A DNA stretch of 64,000 nucleotides from Metallyticus violacea (lineage: Eukaryota; Arthropoda; Insecta; Mantodea; Metallyticidae), in the NCBI GenBank assembly GCA_030762175.1, contig CM060833.1:157167501-157231500 (forward strand), in the 5' to 3' direction. Every line of letters starts with the position of its first letter. Within the stretch, counting starts at the first letter, position 1. The notes under the pieces are model-generated. The model was given only the letters and a program-made list of their open reading frames with translations, had not been told where the DNA came from and ran no database searches. The translations under genes and the position numbers were made by a program. This document shows positions 10,797-26,100 of the stretch, one piece after another.

Positions 10797-10968
10797 TCGA
10801 TTGAAACAGTAGTTGATTATGTGGTATTACCTTGTAGTCACACAACGTTGGTAGTTATGGATTAGTGCGCATTGCAACATGTTATTGTTTACGTTGGTCA
10901 CCATGCAACTTGGTGTTTGGTGCATGTAGGAAAGAGTAAAGTAAGGTTATTTTCGCAAAATTTACAAC

Positions 10969-11130
10969 ATGGGGAAGAAGAGCAAAAGCTCATTATGGAA
11001 ACCAGTACAGTTAACTGAAAATATAGTATCAAAGGGAGTTGAAAATTTGGTGGGAATCGAAGAGTTGGCACAGTATGACCTGGACAAGTTAAATGATTCC
11101 TCTGGGTCACGGATGGCATGTATAACCAAG
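10969..11130 (+). CDS. DDX24: DDX24 exon 1 (residues 1-54)
   Basis: Starts [15 protein letters not shown] and covers [16 protein letters not shown], which parallels the LVCFEELTDYQL region of vertebrate DDX24. It ends AAG|GTGCAA, a weak but phase-correct donor; an alternative GT at 11120 would break the frame. Confidence 0.85.
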
Positions 11131-14100
11131 GTGCAAATCTTACGAATACACGTGTTTATAATTAAGTAAAGATCAAACAAACTTTTAAATTTTGCATATA
11201 ATGTCAGAACTCTCAAATGTGTGGTGTTTGCTTAAGCCTAGAAAACTGTCAAATCTGCTATTCATAAGGTGTCTTAGGTACTTACCTAGTGCTAAGCTGT
11301 CACATTTTATATATTGCACTACTAAAATAATCTAGTTTAAGGGGATACCTAACATTCAATTGTGCTACAAAATGACATTATAACGACTATTTGGAATATG
11401 CATTCTTCAGTTCACATTTTCTAGGCAACTGTGAAAAATCTGATACAATTTCTTTATAAGCACACATTCATTTTACCATAAGAACTTATGACGAAGTGTA
11501 TGTGCACAAGTATTATAGAAAGTTTAATTATAGGAGAATTAGTGCAGATATAATTTGGATTAGTGGTTGCAAGTTTACAGTGGTAAGCTATATGTTGCAT
11601 TATGAATGAACAACAACAACAATAATAATAATCTGAAATACTCCATCCCAGTTTCTTGTTTCCTACGCCTTAATTACAAATGCTTGCACTTTATTTCTAA
11701 ATTACCCAGTTACATTCTTACATTATTATTTTCCAGATGACACTAATACCTAGGTTACAGTTATAAATTTGGCAAAATAATTAAAATAACAAAATTATAT
11801 TTTTCTTCAACTACTTCCTAATTGCTGGAAACCAGCAATATTTGAGTAACTGGAAATCAGGTACTACTTCTACTACTTCCACTTAATCTTTAACTCTAAA
11901 TTAATAAACTACTATTCACGGTACTGTATTGGTGACCAGTACATCTCTTACATACTTTTACTTTATGTATATTTCTCTCTATATTTGTATAAAACTATAT
12001 ATTATATATTTATTGATCTTATGTGTTTCTTTATATCCCATATTATATTTAATCATCTTTATAAATATATTCGTGTAAATTTCACATTTGTATCTTATGT
12101 TAGCCAATTTTTTTCAGCACTAATTATATTCTTTGTTTGCAAATCTAATTAGCATTTATCAATGCAACATTTACCCTACCAACTCAATACTTTGACATCA
12201 TTAATAATAGTAATATCACTAATATTATTAATTATAATTATAATAGTTATTATAATAATTGTTATTATGTTTTACTTTACTTCTTTATCTTCTTCATTTT
12301 CTTCTTCTTATTCTTCACTCTTTTGCCATACCCTTATTCCACAGCCACTGTATCCTCCCTGTTTTATGTCCTATTAAAACTTCTCTTTGGCTACTCCACT
12401 ACACTTTATATTTTTATATTGCATTTGTTTATTTATCCTTTATACTCACATTATTACAAGTTTAAAAGTATTCTTACAATTTTCACCACTAACTTCACTT
12501 CATTCTACTTTCTCATATCTACTTCACCATTACACTCCAATATATTATACTCCTCTCAATCTTTACTATACTTCTCCTCCATTCTTCCTAAACAAACTTC
12601 TCTAACTCCCATCCTCTGCACATTCACTAAGGCCGCAACAACTCCTTCAGCTCCTGCTTCTTCTTTTGGCTCATCATATTCATTCCCTCTTCCTCTGCAT
12701 TATGAATGTAGCAAATTTCTTTATTATGTTCATGTGCTTGTATTTTGTTTTCCCCACCAGGGTAGCTCTACAAATGATGTTCAATGGTTCATCATTTACT
12801 TTTCATATAACACCGATATAACTTTATCTTATAATACCATAGAATCTGTGCCTCGTCTTCAGATTTTCCTCAAGAGTTGTGCAACTGCTTGAGCGAGCAA
12901 TTTCACATAGCTGCCAACTCAACTGATATATAATATTATGGTGTACCAACATATATTTTTTACAATTTTCTTCACCATGGCAGCTCCATGCATGGCCTTG
13001 AGCTGCTTTTCCTTAATTTTTTAATTTTTCCATATGAGCTAACGCTCAATGTATGCAATTATGAGAATGTGTATAATATTAGAAATTAGTATGGATGTGT
13101 GAATAAACCAATATGAGTCATTCAACAGCTGATGATGTAAACGATAGTTCCAGGAACCATATGTCCTGAGTAAATCTCAATTAAGTGAAACCATAAAGAG
13201 TGTTTTAAAATCCGACTCAGAAAAAAATTGTAAACCAATACAGATTTTTCAGTCTTTACTGAGAAGTGTGCAAGCAAAAGAAATTAGTGTGCATGCTGCT
13301 TGAAGTAGTTGTCATTTTAACAATGTATAGTTATGAAAAGGAGTAAAACACTTGGTCCTCCAGTTTCTGGGATTTATCTGAGGTTTAAATTAGTGTGTAT
13401 GTATATAATTTGATTACTAATTGTACTTTTTTAGCTGTTGTATTTAATGATGTTAAAAGAAGACCATTTTTGCATTTTGAGGATGGGAGGATATTGCAGG
13501 TAATGGTTAGTAGCTGACAGTTCAAAAATCCAGAAATACTGTGATACATTATTGTGTTTGAGCACTCAGTACACAAGTCGGTCCTGATGGTGTAGTGGTA
13601 ACCATACTTGCCTTCTAAACCCAAGTTCACAGGTTCAAACCCGACCAGGATCAATGGATTTTTTTCGGGCGTAAAAAACCTAAGTATGGCTTCCTTTGGA
13701 AGGGAAGTAAAGCCGTGGGTCCCATGTCGTACATTTACGGCATGAAAAAGAACCTGGAAGAGGTCTCTAAACAAAATATGTCGATCGTTTCACACCCTGA
13801 TTTGAATGAGACGCTGATGACCCGTGATGTTAAAGAGCAATAGTTCAAATTAAAAAAAACCTAGTACACACATTTTGCTTCCATTTACTGTACTTACAGA
13901 ACAAGTAATAATGCTAGAGGGATGCATTTCTTGTTTATTTTCTGAAATCATTATATTGCAACTTAGCTGTGTGCAATTTTGGCATGTTAATAAAGCAGTG
14001 CCTAAAAATGGATAGTTTATTGTATACTATTTACTCATTAATTTATCTTTGTTTTGTTTGGTACTTTGGGAACACATTAATTTTATCTTAGTAATATCTG

Positions 14101-17100
14101 AACGTAATCTTTTACTTTCCAATAATTGTTTACACAGTTTATGAAATTTTCCCTTATTCACTGTTTCCCTTATGTTCTGGTTTCTACTGTATTTCTTACT
14201 GTTGGTATAACCATGACATGAGCACATTATGCGGCAATTTAAATCTTCTTTATTGAATTTCAGCTTAAAAAATAGGTGCACTTTTTTTGAGAGGTTAGCT
14301 TTTAATCAAGTCACGTCATCTTTTAATACTGTTTTTATTAATCTTCCTGTTATTCTAGCTAAGTTTTACACTTATATTTCTCTGCATGTCCTTATGGAAG
14401 TTTCATAGTATGTAATTCTGTGGGGTTATTTCCTCAACAATGCATTGCCATTGTGTGAGCATACTGTGCAGCTCTCTAATTCACAAATGCCATGGTGTTA
14501 TTGCTCATCTCTTACTTTAACAAAGTATTTAGCTTAGGTCTATCAGCCTCTAGAGAGGTCAATTCAGGAATTGACACTGTTTTGTTTCAGACTTTGCGTG
14601 AAATATTGTTTAATAAAATAATGAACTAATTTCTCTGAAATAAAAATTAGAGAAATGTAAATATTTTATTCTTCTTGGGTTTAGGATAATATAAAATATA
14701 ATCTAAATATTGAAAAAAATTTGTGTTTGTAGGTACTGGTAAGAATTAGTTTCATCAGAAATGCTCTTCATGTGCATGGAAGCCTTTGATGGAGTACTAA
14801 AAGATCAAATAAAGAACTTCATATAGAGATTTTACATGTCATTTGTTGTTTCAGCAGAAGAAGAAAAAGAAAAAACTTCTATATTCAGTAAATACAAACA
14901 GGAACATTAATGTTAAATTGGAAAGGAACAGTGATAATGTAAACTCCATTCTATCAAAACGGAAACTTGAGTTTTTGGGCCCTTTACCTCCTAAGAGACA
15001 AAAACTAAAATATCAACAACAGCAAGAGAAGTGTGAACAAGAGGGATTAGCTAAAGAAAGTGAAACAGAGGGTGAACTAAATGAACTGCTGGACAGGATG
15101 GCAGCTTGGAATGGCTTATGTGTTCCTCAGCCAATATTAAAGGCTTTAGCAGAAATTAACTTTACACATCCAACGGAGATACAGGTTTGTAACTTTTACT
15201 CAGCTGTTATCATTACAGTATACTTAGTACAACATTGGTAATATTTGTAGTGCAAGAAAGGTCACAATTTTATAGGCTATGTGGAAATATGTAATTCAGT
15301 GTGTGGGCAGCTATTTCTGCATTCAAAATATAAGTTTTCTATTACCTTAATTGTATTACATAATTCTGATGTCAAAGCAATAATTATAAGCCTAAAATAT
15401 TATGTACATTCTCTCAAAGGACTTACCGCTTCTGTGGCACATTGGGTTAGGCCTATAGCAATGGGCAGAGAATCAAAAACTATTTCAATTAGACTTTCTC
15501 AATGAGGATTCTAACTACAGTTTTATTTTGGGGGAGAGGGAGGATGAATTCCAGATAGTTCAATTTTTTTTATCCTTAGTTTCAAAGCACAAATTATCAT
15601 TCATTCTTCATAATTATAATTCCATTATTCTAAAGATACCAGCAGTCAGTGTAAAAAGTTATTGTTTAATAAGCACAGTAAAAGTATCTACCTATAATTT
15701 TGTTACCAAAACTCAGTCAGTTCAGGCAGGGTTTGTCAGGTCATGTTCGGATACCATTTTTGCTAATATGTCTGCCCTTTCTTGCCTTCAAGCCCAACAT
15801 ATGAAGGTGCTCACGATAATACTTGCTTTATTCATAGAATTTAGATATCGTAGACACTTCTTTGCATCAGTTACTCTGTTTGTGCCATTGGAAATTATGG
15901 CCTGTATTGCAGCTAGAGCTACAATTAGTATACTGCTTTTTGGAAATTCTGAATTCTGTATAGTAGTTATTGGAGAGCAATATAGATGACTTCTCTCTCT
16001 GCATCGAAATTGGTCTTGTTTTTCTTCGTGCCAAAAGTTGCAAATGAAAACTTGTAATAGTGTGTGTAATTAGAATATCATTAAAGAGCATGCATCTTTT
16101 CAGAAAAGAGTGGTGTTCTTCTGTATTAATTTCCTTGAAGTCTAGCTTTCATTACTAGATGTCAGAGCCTGTATGCTATTGTCATATCAATCTATAGGTG
16201 TATCTCTCAATCATCTTCATACTGCAGCTATAATCTTCTCTCTTGTGGTGGATTGCACCTTTAGGATCAAGGCAATAGGGTATGTGAGGAAAGCCAGTCC
16301 ATCAAAGATTAATTACATTTTTCATATATATGTACTGTGTGGTTTCAGTTGGCTTGCAAATGACTTTGGTCACATCTTTGTGTGGATAAATCCATTGCAG
16401 CTGCTTTTTTTAACTTCTGAAGAGTTTTGAATGTACTTTGGAGTTCTGTTTCAGCATGAGGCAATAGATTAATCAAAATAATCACTTTTCTTACCTTGAT
16501 TTCCCCCTTGAGGATAATTTTTAAATGCTATTCCATGAATTGCATTTTGGTTTAAGGTTTGAAGTGATGAATCTGTATTTCACCTCTTAGATTTATATTT
16601 ATTTCAAATTTATTGAAATGCTAAGAAAAAGTACAAGATACAAGGGAGCCTCCACCCATCCGACCTAGGCCATTTTAGATGCGACCTCCCCACAATTACA
16701 TTTTAATTATAATAAGTTTTCAATTATATACTTCCATCTTTATTTAAATACAAATAATTAAAAATACAAAATTTCCACTTTGATTGCATCAGCAGCAACA
16801 TATTGCAACCGGGCTCCGATCCAACCAAAGGTGCCAAAATAAAAATATATTTCAGTAACTCTGCATACACCATTATTTTATATCAGCTAGCTTCAATCTC
16901 TACACACTATTAATTCCTGTATTTCTCAAATACATATAATAATAAATTTAACCTCAACTTGGGTATTCATTTTTTACACATTTTTATACATTTTTTAGTG
17001 TAAAAAATGAATGCCCAAGTTGAGGTTATATTGCCACTGCATTGTCAACAGTTTCGTAAGTATAATATTTAATAATAAATTTATTCACATTCTACACAAT

Positions 17101-20100
17101 TTCCAACTGCACAAACTTAGTTATATAATTTCACTCTTGGCCATTGTCATGCCATAGACATTTTCCCAATAGCAAAAATTCCCTTCTTAAATTTATTTCT
17201 TTTTAAATTGTGTACTTTAACACTGTAATATGGCAAAACATTCAATCCAGGCTCTTAAATTGCCACATTCCTGCCCCAAATTGTCTTATTATCTAAACAA
17301 ACAACTTTACCCTTTAAGTTATATTTTATTTACTTTCCGTCTTGTAGCATTTGTATTTACTTTTAACTTTACTCAAGCACTCTTCAATATTCCTGCTATC
17401 TTTACTAAAAATTTTCATCAAAGATTATCTTTCTAATTCCAACCATTTATAAACTCTTTTCTCCAGAGACCTGTCCCTTTGCACTCAAACACTATATATT
17501 CCATATCTTCCTGCTCTTATATTGGATGCTGATTCTGAGAAAAACCTTTCCTTATTCCTTTTAATCTCCACATAACTGTTCTTGCCCATGCAATATTCTC
17601 TCTTTGTTCTTTGCTTGATTTATCAATATATTTTCTCTTTCCCATTTATTATTTATTGATTTTTAATGTACTAAGGATCTTTTTCCAGCTATTTCACTAA
17701 AAGTTTTTGTATTTCTATACTGTATTACCCCTCTTTTACACTTTTCAAGGGACCAGTGAAACAGTGTGTATGGGAGGGTGGCTGGTGTAAAGGGAAAATG
17801 CTTACATAGGTAAAAATACTCTGGTAAAAAGAGAGGTGAACGTTTCACAAATGCACATTATTCATAGTACTTATCTCAAATATCAATGTATATTATTTGC
17901 TGATATTATATTGCCTTTGTAATTCTGGTCACCCACTGGCTAGGTAAAGGAGTAGTTAAAATATTGTGTAATATGCTTGTGCATTCCTTTTAATTTCCAA
18001 GTTATCTTTTATAGTATGGGTTTGGAATTATATAGATGAAAAACATAATTATTGCTTGCTACCAACATAATCCAAAATGGATTTCTGTTTGCTTCTCATA
18101 TTCCTTATATATTCTATTTATCTTTCAAGTTCATAAAGAATATCAAAATTATTTTCATCTTCTCTCAGATGACAAATACATGCATAAAAATTTCACTACA
18201 GCACTTGCCTCAGCACCGGTAGACATCAATTCACAATGCTCACTTTCTTTTTCTTTTTTGTCATTTCTAATGAGGGCCCTGAACAGAGTTGGAACAGAGT
18301 AGGAGCTTAAAAGAGAGCAATAAAAAAAATAAATAAGGAAAAGAATGGAAAGAAAACTCCCTGATGTAAAAGAATTACCTGAAATGATGGCTGAACCTCT
18401 GTCTTCTGGAATTTCGGCAGGAGACTGGTGATGAACTGAAGACAAGAGTTTAGTAAGGATCATGGATATTACTCAGGCAGTATTCTAATTATGTTTAATA
18501 TAAAATTAAATAAAGAAACTTATTATAACAAAAATTATATTCGTAGGAGTTACCCCAAGAATGGCTAGGTCCAAATAGATGAAGACCTCTTGTACTTATT
18601 TTGTCTTAGCATTTCAATAAGTAAATTAATGTACTTCACGATGGTTTCTTTGTTAGTCAGCAGTGATTTAATTTACAGGCATTAACTTTGCCTCCAGCCA
18701 TCATGGGTTGGAGAGATATTCTTGGTGCTGCAGAAACAGGAAGTGGCAAAACATTGGCATTTGGTATACCTATTCTCTGCAGGATATTAGAGCAAAAAAG
18801 AGGTACTAAATGCACCTTTTTAGTGTAGTATATTGCATCTATAATTTTAAAAGTTATTATTTGTAAACATTGTATCTGAAAATGGCAGGGAAAAATGTAA
18901 CAGTACTGCATAATTTAAAACATTACAGATTTATGTATCTTTTTATCTTGATAAAAATTCCTAGTTATTTAAAAATTAAATTTAAAAAAGTATGATGCAA
19001 GTTTTGCAAAATTTAATGCTTTTAAGTTGAAAAAATAGAATGAATTAACACTATACATTCTGTAAATTTTATATTTACAACTGTGAGTAATTTCAGCATA
19101 TTATGAAAAATAACATATTGGCATTAAGTAAGAAATTTCCTTGTCCAGCCATATGATTTTAATATTCTTGGCATTGTGGGGAAGGAATAATGTTAATTCT
19201 GTTAAATTTGCAGTATGTAAATTTTATGAGAATGCAGCTGATTTAAAATAACATCACAAATTATTATTTTGTGAATATATATGCATAACTATCTAAATTT
19301 AATTAGGCAAGGATTCTGGTGATGTTTCAGAGGCTGCATTATTGGCCACCCATCCAAATGACCAAGACCAATGTTGTCTAACTTCAACTGTCATTTCGGC
19401 ATGGTATGGTCATCACTATTCAGGGCAGAGTAATTATTTTTACATTTGTTACCTGCCCAAGATGTCCTAGGGAGCCTGTAAGAAGGGCCCACTTGTAGGC
19501 CCTGTGATCGTATGATCCCAGAAGGTGTGCTAGCTGGTTTGGGTGATATGGGAGTTGCAATTGCTGAGTGGTTGAGTGTTTCGATTGGAAGTCAAACTTT
19601 TGCTCTGGAAGCAGCTGAGTTAATAGCGGCTCCAGGCTCCACTGGAGATGAATACATAAATTGAAAAAAATTTGTAAGGTGAAGTATGGGCCACCTTGGG
19701 AGTCAGCTGAGAATGGGCCAGAGTTGTCGTTGCCATCAGTTTTGACACCTATGAGGCAGTGGACAGGACATTATCACATGCATTGTTCAAAGTGTTGAAG
19801 TGTGCGACGAAGTAGGATGTTTTTGATATGGCGGAGGGGAATAAGAAAGAGGGGAAGATGATGAATGGCGTAAGCTATGCCAATGTTTGCTGAAGCTCTG
19901 AGAGCATCAGCATCCCATTCAATTCAGGCATGAAACAACCAGTAAATTTTGCTTTCAGGCTTGAGGTTCTTTTACATGCCATAAACCTATGATACGGAAC
20001 ATTTGGCTTTTTTTCCCTTCCAAAGGAACCATACTTAGGATTATTACACCCGAAAAAATCCACCAACCCTAGCTGGAATTAAACCTGCAATCTTGAGTCT

Positions 20101-23100
20101 ATAAGGCAAGTGTGGTTTCCACTAGACCACCAGGACCAACAACAATGTGCAAAATATGTGCGCTTAACATGTAAAATTGATGCAAAATAAAATTTTTGCT
20201 TATATATTGACTTTATTTATTTTTGAACATGATTTCTACACTCCCAGTATCTGTCGTTTTCACACATCGATTATATGTTAAACCTGGTCCTTCCAAAAAT
20301 GATGAATCGAGATTGTACTATAATTGAATATAAAAGGAGCCAGAGGCACTAGGCCTGTGCGAGCTGTTAAATACAAAAGAATATAGTCATCTTACCCTTG
20401 GGGTGTATATCTCAGACATAGCTTCATGCAGCAGAACTTGGGTCATCTGGGCATTGTGGCTTGGCCCTGGTACAGGTGACGTGAACAGAGATTGTGTTGA
20501 GGGCTGGGTGACAATTGACTGCATGTCAATTGTCACCTTTTAAAATTCTGGCCCAATCTTTATTATGAGTGTTGTAGTTCTATCTGGAACTGTTTTGCAT
20601 GAAGATGTGTTGCTGACACAGCATTTCTCTAGTGCCTGGGAGATATAGTAACCTGATTTCATTGCTGACTCTATGCATTTTTGCATAATGTAATATTACA
20701 TATATTGATGGATTGATGTTTTGTGTCTCTGTTTTTATTATGAAACCTTATTCCCTTTTCACCCCAAGCTATGAATATGACAGTATCATACATAAACATT
20801 TGTTGTTGTACAGTGCATTTTTCAGCCCTCACTTCAATTATTTAAATAACTAATTTAATACACACACACTTTAAACATAATTTGAAAGAAGTGCACAGAC
20901 AAACACATCTTCTAACACTTCAAACTATATGAGGCAATGACTGGTAACATGGAGTCCATAAACATGTGTTCTATTGCCAACCTGTACTAAGCATTGACTA
21001 AAAACTTAAGGGCTCATGCAGCATTGAAAGAAAATTACCCTTCTAGAATGCTGCTCTTTACTTTGCACTCTACTGGCTTCCTCCTGCCTGTTTTCTCAGA
21101 TCAAGCATGATTTGAACTCTCTGTGTCTTACAATTATTGCATATATTGCTGTGTTAAATGACTTGCAAAATAACACTTGTTAAGTTGAAAGGAACATCAC
21201 ACTGGGTGAAACATGGGTGTAATCTTAAAAACTGCTCCCATCTTCCTCTTGGATCCAAAGGATTATTCCAAGAACTGTAAGAGTGATGTAAGATATTTGA
21301 ATGCAATCATGCAGTTCTTCAAGGCCATATTGTTATTGCCACATACTATCACAGGTATCTGGAACATCATCTTCCTACTTTATGGGGAATATGATGACAT
21401 TTTCAAATCTGTACACCTATACCTTGCATGACAATGCTCAGTGTCATATTAATACCTTTCAGGAATTCACTGGTATAGTGCGGTTGCAGGCATAAATATG
21501 CTCCATATTCACCAGACGTAAGCCCTGCAGTGTCAATCTCTTCCCCAAGTTAAAACATTTACTCACAGGAAAGTGTTTTCATACAGCAGCTGTTAAGTGG
21601 TAGAATGCTAATTGGCATACAAAAATGATGCTGCTATTGATGTTCAATGTCTTTCAAAAGTATGACCAAAGGTGATAAGTATGGTAAGGTATAATATTGA
21701 AGGAATGTAATAGTATGCAGGTTTTAAAATAAATGGTTTCTCAGGTATAGATGTGTTGCCACTAATTTTTTTTCCAACTGTCTTGATAGCCCTATTTGGC
21801 TATGAAACACTCATGAAGTTTTTGTTATAGTAGTCAGTGATGAACAAATTATCTGCCATGTTGTACATTCAAGCTACGTTTAATATAATGGTTATTTTAT
21901 TAATTTTTTATTTATTTATTTATTATTTTAACAAGTTTGTTTCATGCTATTAAAATTGATAAATCTTCCATTGCAGCTCAGAATGACTTTAAACATGTAG
22001 ATAGAACTAGCAGAGAAACTGAAAGGGAAAAAGAAGAGAATGCTGAAGAAGACGAAATTGTCTCAGATGCAGAAGATCTGGGTAGAAATGCCCTAGGATG
22101 TGTCAGGGTATTAGACAATGTGGAGATAAGTGACGATGAAAGTGAGGCTATCAAGGAGGGCTCGCTTAACTCTAAACTATATGCTTTAGTGTTGACTCCC
22201 ACAAGAGAATTGGCCTTACAGGTGTGCAACCACTTGAAGACAGCAGCAAAGTATACTGACATAAAGGTGAGTGTATGCATTTGAGATAAATGGGTGAATG
22301 CTATAGAACACTGCATAGTAGGGTTTATCCATAATTTTCACCCAGTCCACAGGGTGAATGTGAAAACTTCTCAGGTATTCAGTATCATTTTTTAATAAAT
22401 AAACATGAAAATGAAACTATGAATTGCAGCTGAATACTCCATTGTATTTTATAAACTTTCCTTCATCAGATGAAAAACTTATATTCCTTGTGACTTATTT
22501 CTTAGAACCTATTTCATGCAATTTTCACACACAAGTAAACCTGTTAAAATCAAAGTAAACAATTTATATTTTAAATTTCTCACTTAATCACCCTGACTTT
22601 ATGGAGTTGCATTCCTTCGGTACCCCATTACAATTAACACCAGGTTGAGTATGCAATAGGGATATTTATTCATCCCTAGATAGTACATTTGTCGACATTG
22701 TTGTTTGCATTTGTCTTGCCTACCTTCCATAACCATATTTGTCTGACCTTGCCTATGTATTTTCCAAGTTTCTTATTATTTTCACCTGATTTTAGATTTT
22801 AAAATTCTTCTGCCTCTTATTTCATTTGGTAAGTTTTCCCACTCTTTTAATAGGAACTGTTCCCTCCAAAACTTGGTTTGCTTACATTCTGTATACAATG
22901 CCAAGTACTTCACACATGGACATATCCCCTTTTATCCCACTTAAATATTTTACTCCTGTTCTAAACCATTCCAGTTCATTTCTTTCCTGTCTTATAACAG
23001 ATTTTAATATATCTTTCTCTTCCTCCACATATTTTTAGTGTGCCAAATAATTTCAGAGATTTTTTGACACTTAGATTAGCCTGTATTTCCTATTTTTCAA

Positions 23101-26100
23101 TATCCTCAATTCCTGCTTTTAATCTCTTTCCAAAATCCTTTTCCCATTCTTTCCCCTGTCATACCAAATTTATCCCATGCCCATTTCATGTAGATATTTT
23201 GGATTATTTCTTTTGCATTAATGTAGATATCTTCTCTCTGTCTGGACATTCATTAGGTGTAGATTGTACATTGAAAGCATTACCTTACATGCTAATGTGA
23301 ATAATCTGAGCTAGATGGAATGGTAACACAGAGTGATATTATTTATATATATTCATTAATCTCATTTAATAAGATAATTTGTTAGTTCAGCTTAGCTGAC
23401 AACCTGGGAAATAAATTATACAAAAATAGTCACCGTTTAACAAGTACATCAGCAGGGCAACTTTTTATTTAAAGATCAAACATCTGTTATTTATTTACTT
23501 AAGCAGTAAAGAGCAAAAGCAATATTTTATTGGGTGAGTCATAGCCCCATGTCCCATAAACATATTGGCACCCCTGATTCTATTGTTTACTTAAATTTTA
23601 CATTGCAACAATTTTATTGATTATAGATAGCTGTAGTGGTAGGGGGTATGGCACCCCAAAAACAGGAACGGCTGTTGAGTAAAGGTCCAGAAATTGTTGT
23701 GGCAACACCAGGTCGCCTTTGGGAACTAATACAAGATGGTAATCAACATCTGTCACAGGTAAAAGACATCAGGTAAGCACAAAATTCTGTCTCCCCTTCT
23801 CCATTATAAATTAAACCTGCATTTTAATATATTAAAAATATATATATATATAGTTTTAAAATTGCTTTGTTTTGGAATTAGCCATGGATTCTTAAAAATA
23901 TTTCTATACCTGTTTTTTCATTGAGTTATAAGAGGGAAAGAGTGAATGCTAGAAAATATAATTGTTTTATTTTTTTAGAGCAACCATTGCTAATCATTAG
24001 GTTGTTGTAGAGAATGCAAAATGCAAGTAAATTAATGATTTAAAGAATAGGAAGAATTGTTACACCTACTTCCTCATCTTTCATTAATATAAGACATGTG
24101 ATATGCACACATGTATGACATATTGTCAAAATGAATCTGTAAAGTTGCACACAAATTGATGAAAACTAATGATAAGTATAGCTTAGAAATCAATACTTAA
24201 AGTAGTTAAAAATATATATAATATAAAGCAATTAAAAAAAATATATGTATATATATAATATAGGTATATTGTAGGAATTAAGCAGCACTTATCTGGGACA
24301 GCTCAAATTATCAATTTCCAAATAGTGATCTGTTACCAAACCAAGCACTATTTGGCCTTTGCAAATCCTCTTCATATTGTCAATTTCATTTTGAAATATT
24401 CCATTACATACTTATTTGTTTTATATTGATGAGTGTTCAATATGTAATGCAGTATATTTTTTCTCAGCTAGTTTCTTGGAAAAAATATATTGTGTTTAGT
24501 ATCTTTGAACTTTTGCACACTATCTCATGTAGTTTCATCATCTTCAAGGGTGGTAGTGATGCACTTAGCTATCAAAATTAAATCTCTAACAAGGAAATGA
24601 CTTCAACTCAGATTGTTTTGAAAACCTTTGCATAAGCTAATTTTTTATAGAAATGCAATAATAATAGTTTCACCAGCTTTTTAATGTATTATCAAACATT
24701 ATGGCTGGAAACTTCGATGCACATATAAAATATGTGGCATGTAACTAGGGTCTTGCTAGATATCTGACGCATAGCATCAGCATGACACTTAAACTCTATC
24801 TTAACAAAGTTCTGCCTAAATATCATAATGTCAAAATCTATTTTTAACTCTTTTTAGCTATGCTACTGTTGAATTGAAACAATGGTTTCAGTATGTCACT
24901 CTCAAACAACACAAACACTTCTCCATGACTGCTTTTTCACATTTATTCATGCCACACATATTTTCAACTTGGGGCATGGTTTTAAAACTATTGTGGAAAT
25001 TTCTCACTTGTTTTCTGATAATATTTCCACACTTTTGCCAGGCATATTCTAACATATCTTGTAGTACCAGGTGTAGTACAGTGGTGGTATGCAACAGAAT
25101 TATTATGCAGCAGTTCATTATGAAAATCCTGTCATGTAGTTTGTTAAGTTCAAGGATATCATTTTATGCTTGTAACATTGTGAATAACAAATATACTATC
25201 TAAAAAGTAAATATTAATGGATGGCATGGATCTTGTTTACTTTGGAGGAGTGATTTAATTAATAATGACAATTTCACAGGAAATAAGGTCTTGTTATCCT
25301 CCAAGATTTCAGCCATTAAATCTTTGATTCTACTTCAGGGCCTTCTAGTGCCAAGACATGCTGAAAGGTGCATTGAATTTTGAATGGTGGAAGAATTGCC
25401 CATGAGTCAATCAGATGTCTGAGGCAAGGTCATTGCATATATTGCATGCTGGTTGGATAGAAAGATCTGGTGCGGGGAGGTCCATGACATTCTTAGTGTT
25501 GGTTGTATAACTGATAAAATGCTGAAGTATGGCAGAAATTGTCTCTGCATTTATTGGTCTTAACTGGTCCTTGGTTCACTGTCCAGTCTCCAATCAAAAA
25601 GACGACTGACTTACTTTGTTCATTATCTCATTCAGTTGAAGTTCATAGTCTCTGTTGAAGGTGTATCCTTGCAATTTAATTTAAATAATGAGAGGCAATC
25701 CCAGTACATGTTGGTTTTGGTTAAAGTGGTAGTCTTTTGAAAAGAATCATGTAGTTGGCCCCTTCACTGTGCTGTTTTACTGCAAAATCTTTTGGTAGAA
25801 TATTTGAAGTGCTTTTTATGTTCTGTACATCTCATGGTCCATCCTTTTTGTCCATTATATACCATGCCACATTAGAACAGTATTTGGTATATACCTGGCA
25901 TATGAAGTTCAAGATCATTTGACAGGGCTCAGCAATTGCTTCAAAATTTTTGAGGAAGATGATGCTGTTTAAGATGCTGGCTATTTTGTTGGAGAGATTT
26001 CCACAGAAAAGAATGTAGGCATTGTATTTCTGCTCATGTTTATCTGCTACTTGGTTCGATTTCTTGTCCATGGCTCTTCTGATGGCAGTTATGATAATCA

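Larger units (their letters stand above)
15185..18678 (+). other. DDX24 intron 2
   Basis: Contains the 340-bp repeat at 16600-16936, a minimal family A PLE palindrome at 16951-17069, and a LINE C-terminal fragment on the minus strand at 17225-17850. The rest is AT-rich with no gene seen. Confidence 0.75.
18803..21976 (+). other. DDX24 intron 3
   Basis: Contains a family 1 SINE on the minus strand (19893-20143), a possible tRNA-like segment near 19550-19660, and a mariner relic at 21190-21700. Confidence 0.75.

Noticed and set aside
12162..12892. Overlapping ORFs up to 189 codons
   Set aside because: They arise in a pyrimidine-rich stretch; composition is Ser/Leu/Phe/Tyr, with no domain pattern and no splice support.
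13577..13660. tRNA gene (box A and box B present); likewise SINE heads at 35090, 42140 and 55240
   Set aside because: No cloverleaf 3' half or discriminator end; each head is followed by the same non-tRNA body, so these are SINEs.
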